Part shown: one piece after another, positions 13,852 through 14,679 of the stretch | Layout of the letters: each line of letters starts with the position of its first letter | Numbering within the stretch: position 1 is the stretch's first letter | From: GCA-002722245 sp038154685 | GTDB lineage: Bacteria; Bacteroidota; Bacteroidia; Flavobacteriales_C; GCA-002722245 | Reading direction: 5' to 3' | Assembly: GCA_038154685.1 (NCBI GenBank) | Contig: JAYPYW010000074.1 | Coordinates: 1 to 14,679 of the forward strand | Length of the DNA stretch: 14,679 nucleotides | Made by a program: the position numbers and the translations under genes | The notes under the pieces: generated by a model | Told to the model about the DNA's origin: nothing | Seen by the model: only the letters and a program-made list of their open reading frames with translations | The model's database searches: none

Positions 13852-14656
13852 CACTTTCAGTTTCTTCGGGTTCAACTTCTATTTCAAATTCTACTTCTTT
13901 TCTTTCTCTCTGGGGCTTTTCATCCAACTGTTCGGTTTTTCCTAACACTTGAGTTTTTTCTCCACCTTTTAGGAAGTCTTTAATGAATCCTCCCAAAACT
14001 GATGGCACGTGTTTAATGTAGCCCTTAACATCTTCGCGAATTTCTTTTTCCTTCTCTTCCAGAATTGCTTCTTGAGCAGCCAAAGCTTGTTCACGTTCAG
14101 CAATTTTTGCTTCACGCTCCTTAAGCATCATTTCCTTAAAGCTTAAGGTTTGTTCGAAGAGCTTGTTTTGGAGGTCTACTTTCATTTTCTCCTCCCTCAT
14201 TTCATGCTCTCTTCTCAAACCTTCTAACTGCATATCCATTTCTTGTCGGATAAAGTCGTAGTTAGCAGGCTCAACTTTAGGTTCCTCAATCCGTGGTGTA
14301 GCTAAGTTTATATTCACGTGTCCGTTCTTATCTACTTTGTGCTTAACACCATTTATAGTTACTTGCTCAGGCTCTTCTTCAACTGGGTCAATCCATTCGA
14401 TTTCCTGATTAATTTTGATAAAGAACGGTGGGTTTTGTCTGGAGCTTTGCTCAGTAGTTCCATATTTCACCTGAACCTCTGCATCTACATTATCATGAAT
14501 GATTTTATCCAAATAATCGCCAAACGATTTTCCTTCTGGGTTATCGTCGGAAGAAACTATCGTAATCCCGTTCTCATCCTTGATACTCCAAAACCTGTAG
14601 CGAGCAATTTTCTTTTTCGCTAACTCAGAATCTATGTAGTTTTTAACCTTTCGCAT
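13817..14656 (-). CDS. Charged coiled-coil protein with acidic tail, unknown function
   Basis: 279 residues, not recognised. The N-terminal ~120 residues form a small mixed region (YRFWSIKDENGITIVSSDD, 20-38; QVTINGVKHKVDKNGHVNI, 98-116). Residues about 134-212 are a long, Glu/Lys/Arg/Gln-rich coiled coil with heptad-like spacing (EREAKIAEREQALAAQEAIL, 180-199). A short amphipathic stretch follows (GYIKHVPSVLGGFIKDFLKG, 212-231), then a strongly acidic, disordered-looking tail. There is no signal peptide or transmembrane helix. It is the first complete gene of the minus-strand module, with 23 nt of window upstream, so its promoter and any earlier gene are not visible. A structural or scaffolding role would suit the shape, but there is no direct evidence. 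Confidence 0.65.
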   Translation of the reverse strand: MRKVKNYIDSELAKKKIARYRFWSIKDENGITIVSSDDNPEGKSFGDYLDKIIHDNVDAEVQVKYGTTEQSSRQNPPFFIKINQEIEWIDPVEEEPEQVTINGVKHKVDKNGHVNINLATPRIEEPKVEPANYDFIRQEMDMQLEGLRREHEMREEKMKVDLQNKLFEQTLSFKEMMLKEREAKIAEREQALAAQEAILEEKEKEIREDVKGYIKHVPSVLGGFIKDFLKGGEKTQVLGKTEQLDEKPQRERKEVEFEIEVEPEETESDEQEIQSESND

Positions 14657-14679
14657 TATTTGAAATACTTTAATCGAAC

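Overview
The window looks like chromosomal DNA of a Bacteroidota bacterium, most likely a flavobacterium or relative. The evidence is AT-rich DNA, A-rich leaders without Shine-Dalgarno sequences, two promoter elements of the Bacteroidota type TAnnTTTG, and an RND efflux pump fused to a TolC-type outer-membrane factor. No rRNA, tRNA, CRISPR array, insertion sequence or integrase is visible. One run of 10 N (12385-12394) marks a scaffold join.

Region 1 (1-8615) is a heavy-metal efflux locus. At the left edge is the tail of an MntP-like manganese exporter on the + strand. Facing it is a minus-strand operon running 8615 to 225. It encodes a small His-rich exported protein, a 1449-residue CzcA-type RND pump with a C-terminal TolC domain, a His-rich CzcB-type adaptor lipoprotein, an ICMT/PEMT-like membrane methyltransferase, an HMA-CDF hybrid transporter and a canonical zinc-type CDF exporter. 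The genes are 1-12 nt apart or overlap, except for an 85-nt gap with a hairpin in front of the pump. The RND pump has CzcA-like rather than CusA-like substrate residues, and His-rich segments are abundant. Divalent metals (Zn/Co/Cd/Ni) are therefore more likely than Cu(I). The two CDF proteins would move metal from cytoplasm to periplasm, and the RND-adaptor-TolC assembly from periplasm to outside.

Region 2 (8616-8719) is a compact divergent control region with two outward-facing TAnnTTTG promoters and a perfect 9-2-9 palindrome. The palindrome lies in the -33/-7 spacer of the efflux promoter and just upstream of the other promoter.

Region 3 (8720-11527, + strand) is a three-gene operon: a di-heme DUF1111/DHOR-type lipoprotein, a Tat-exported Rieske [2Fe-2S] protein starting at TTG, and a porin O/P-like outer-membrane barrel. 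It looks like a cell-envelope redox module, possibly metal-regulated together with the efflux operon.

Region 4 (11552-14656, minus strand) is a tightly packed six-gene module of different character. It encodes a charged coiled-coil protein, a small acidic protein, a membrane-anchored protein with an annexin-like motif, a membrane-anchored M15 peptidase, a membrane-anchored RadC/JAB protein and a further membrane-anchored protein. Four consecutive products each carry one N-terminal transmembrane segment. A phage-like or other mobile-element origin is plausible, possibly a virus with an internal membrane, but no capsid, packaging or integration gene lies in the window. The N-gap falls inside the radC gene. 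Its flanks share TTGAAC, and merging them restores one continuous reading frame.
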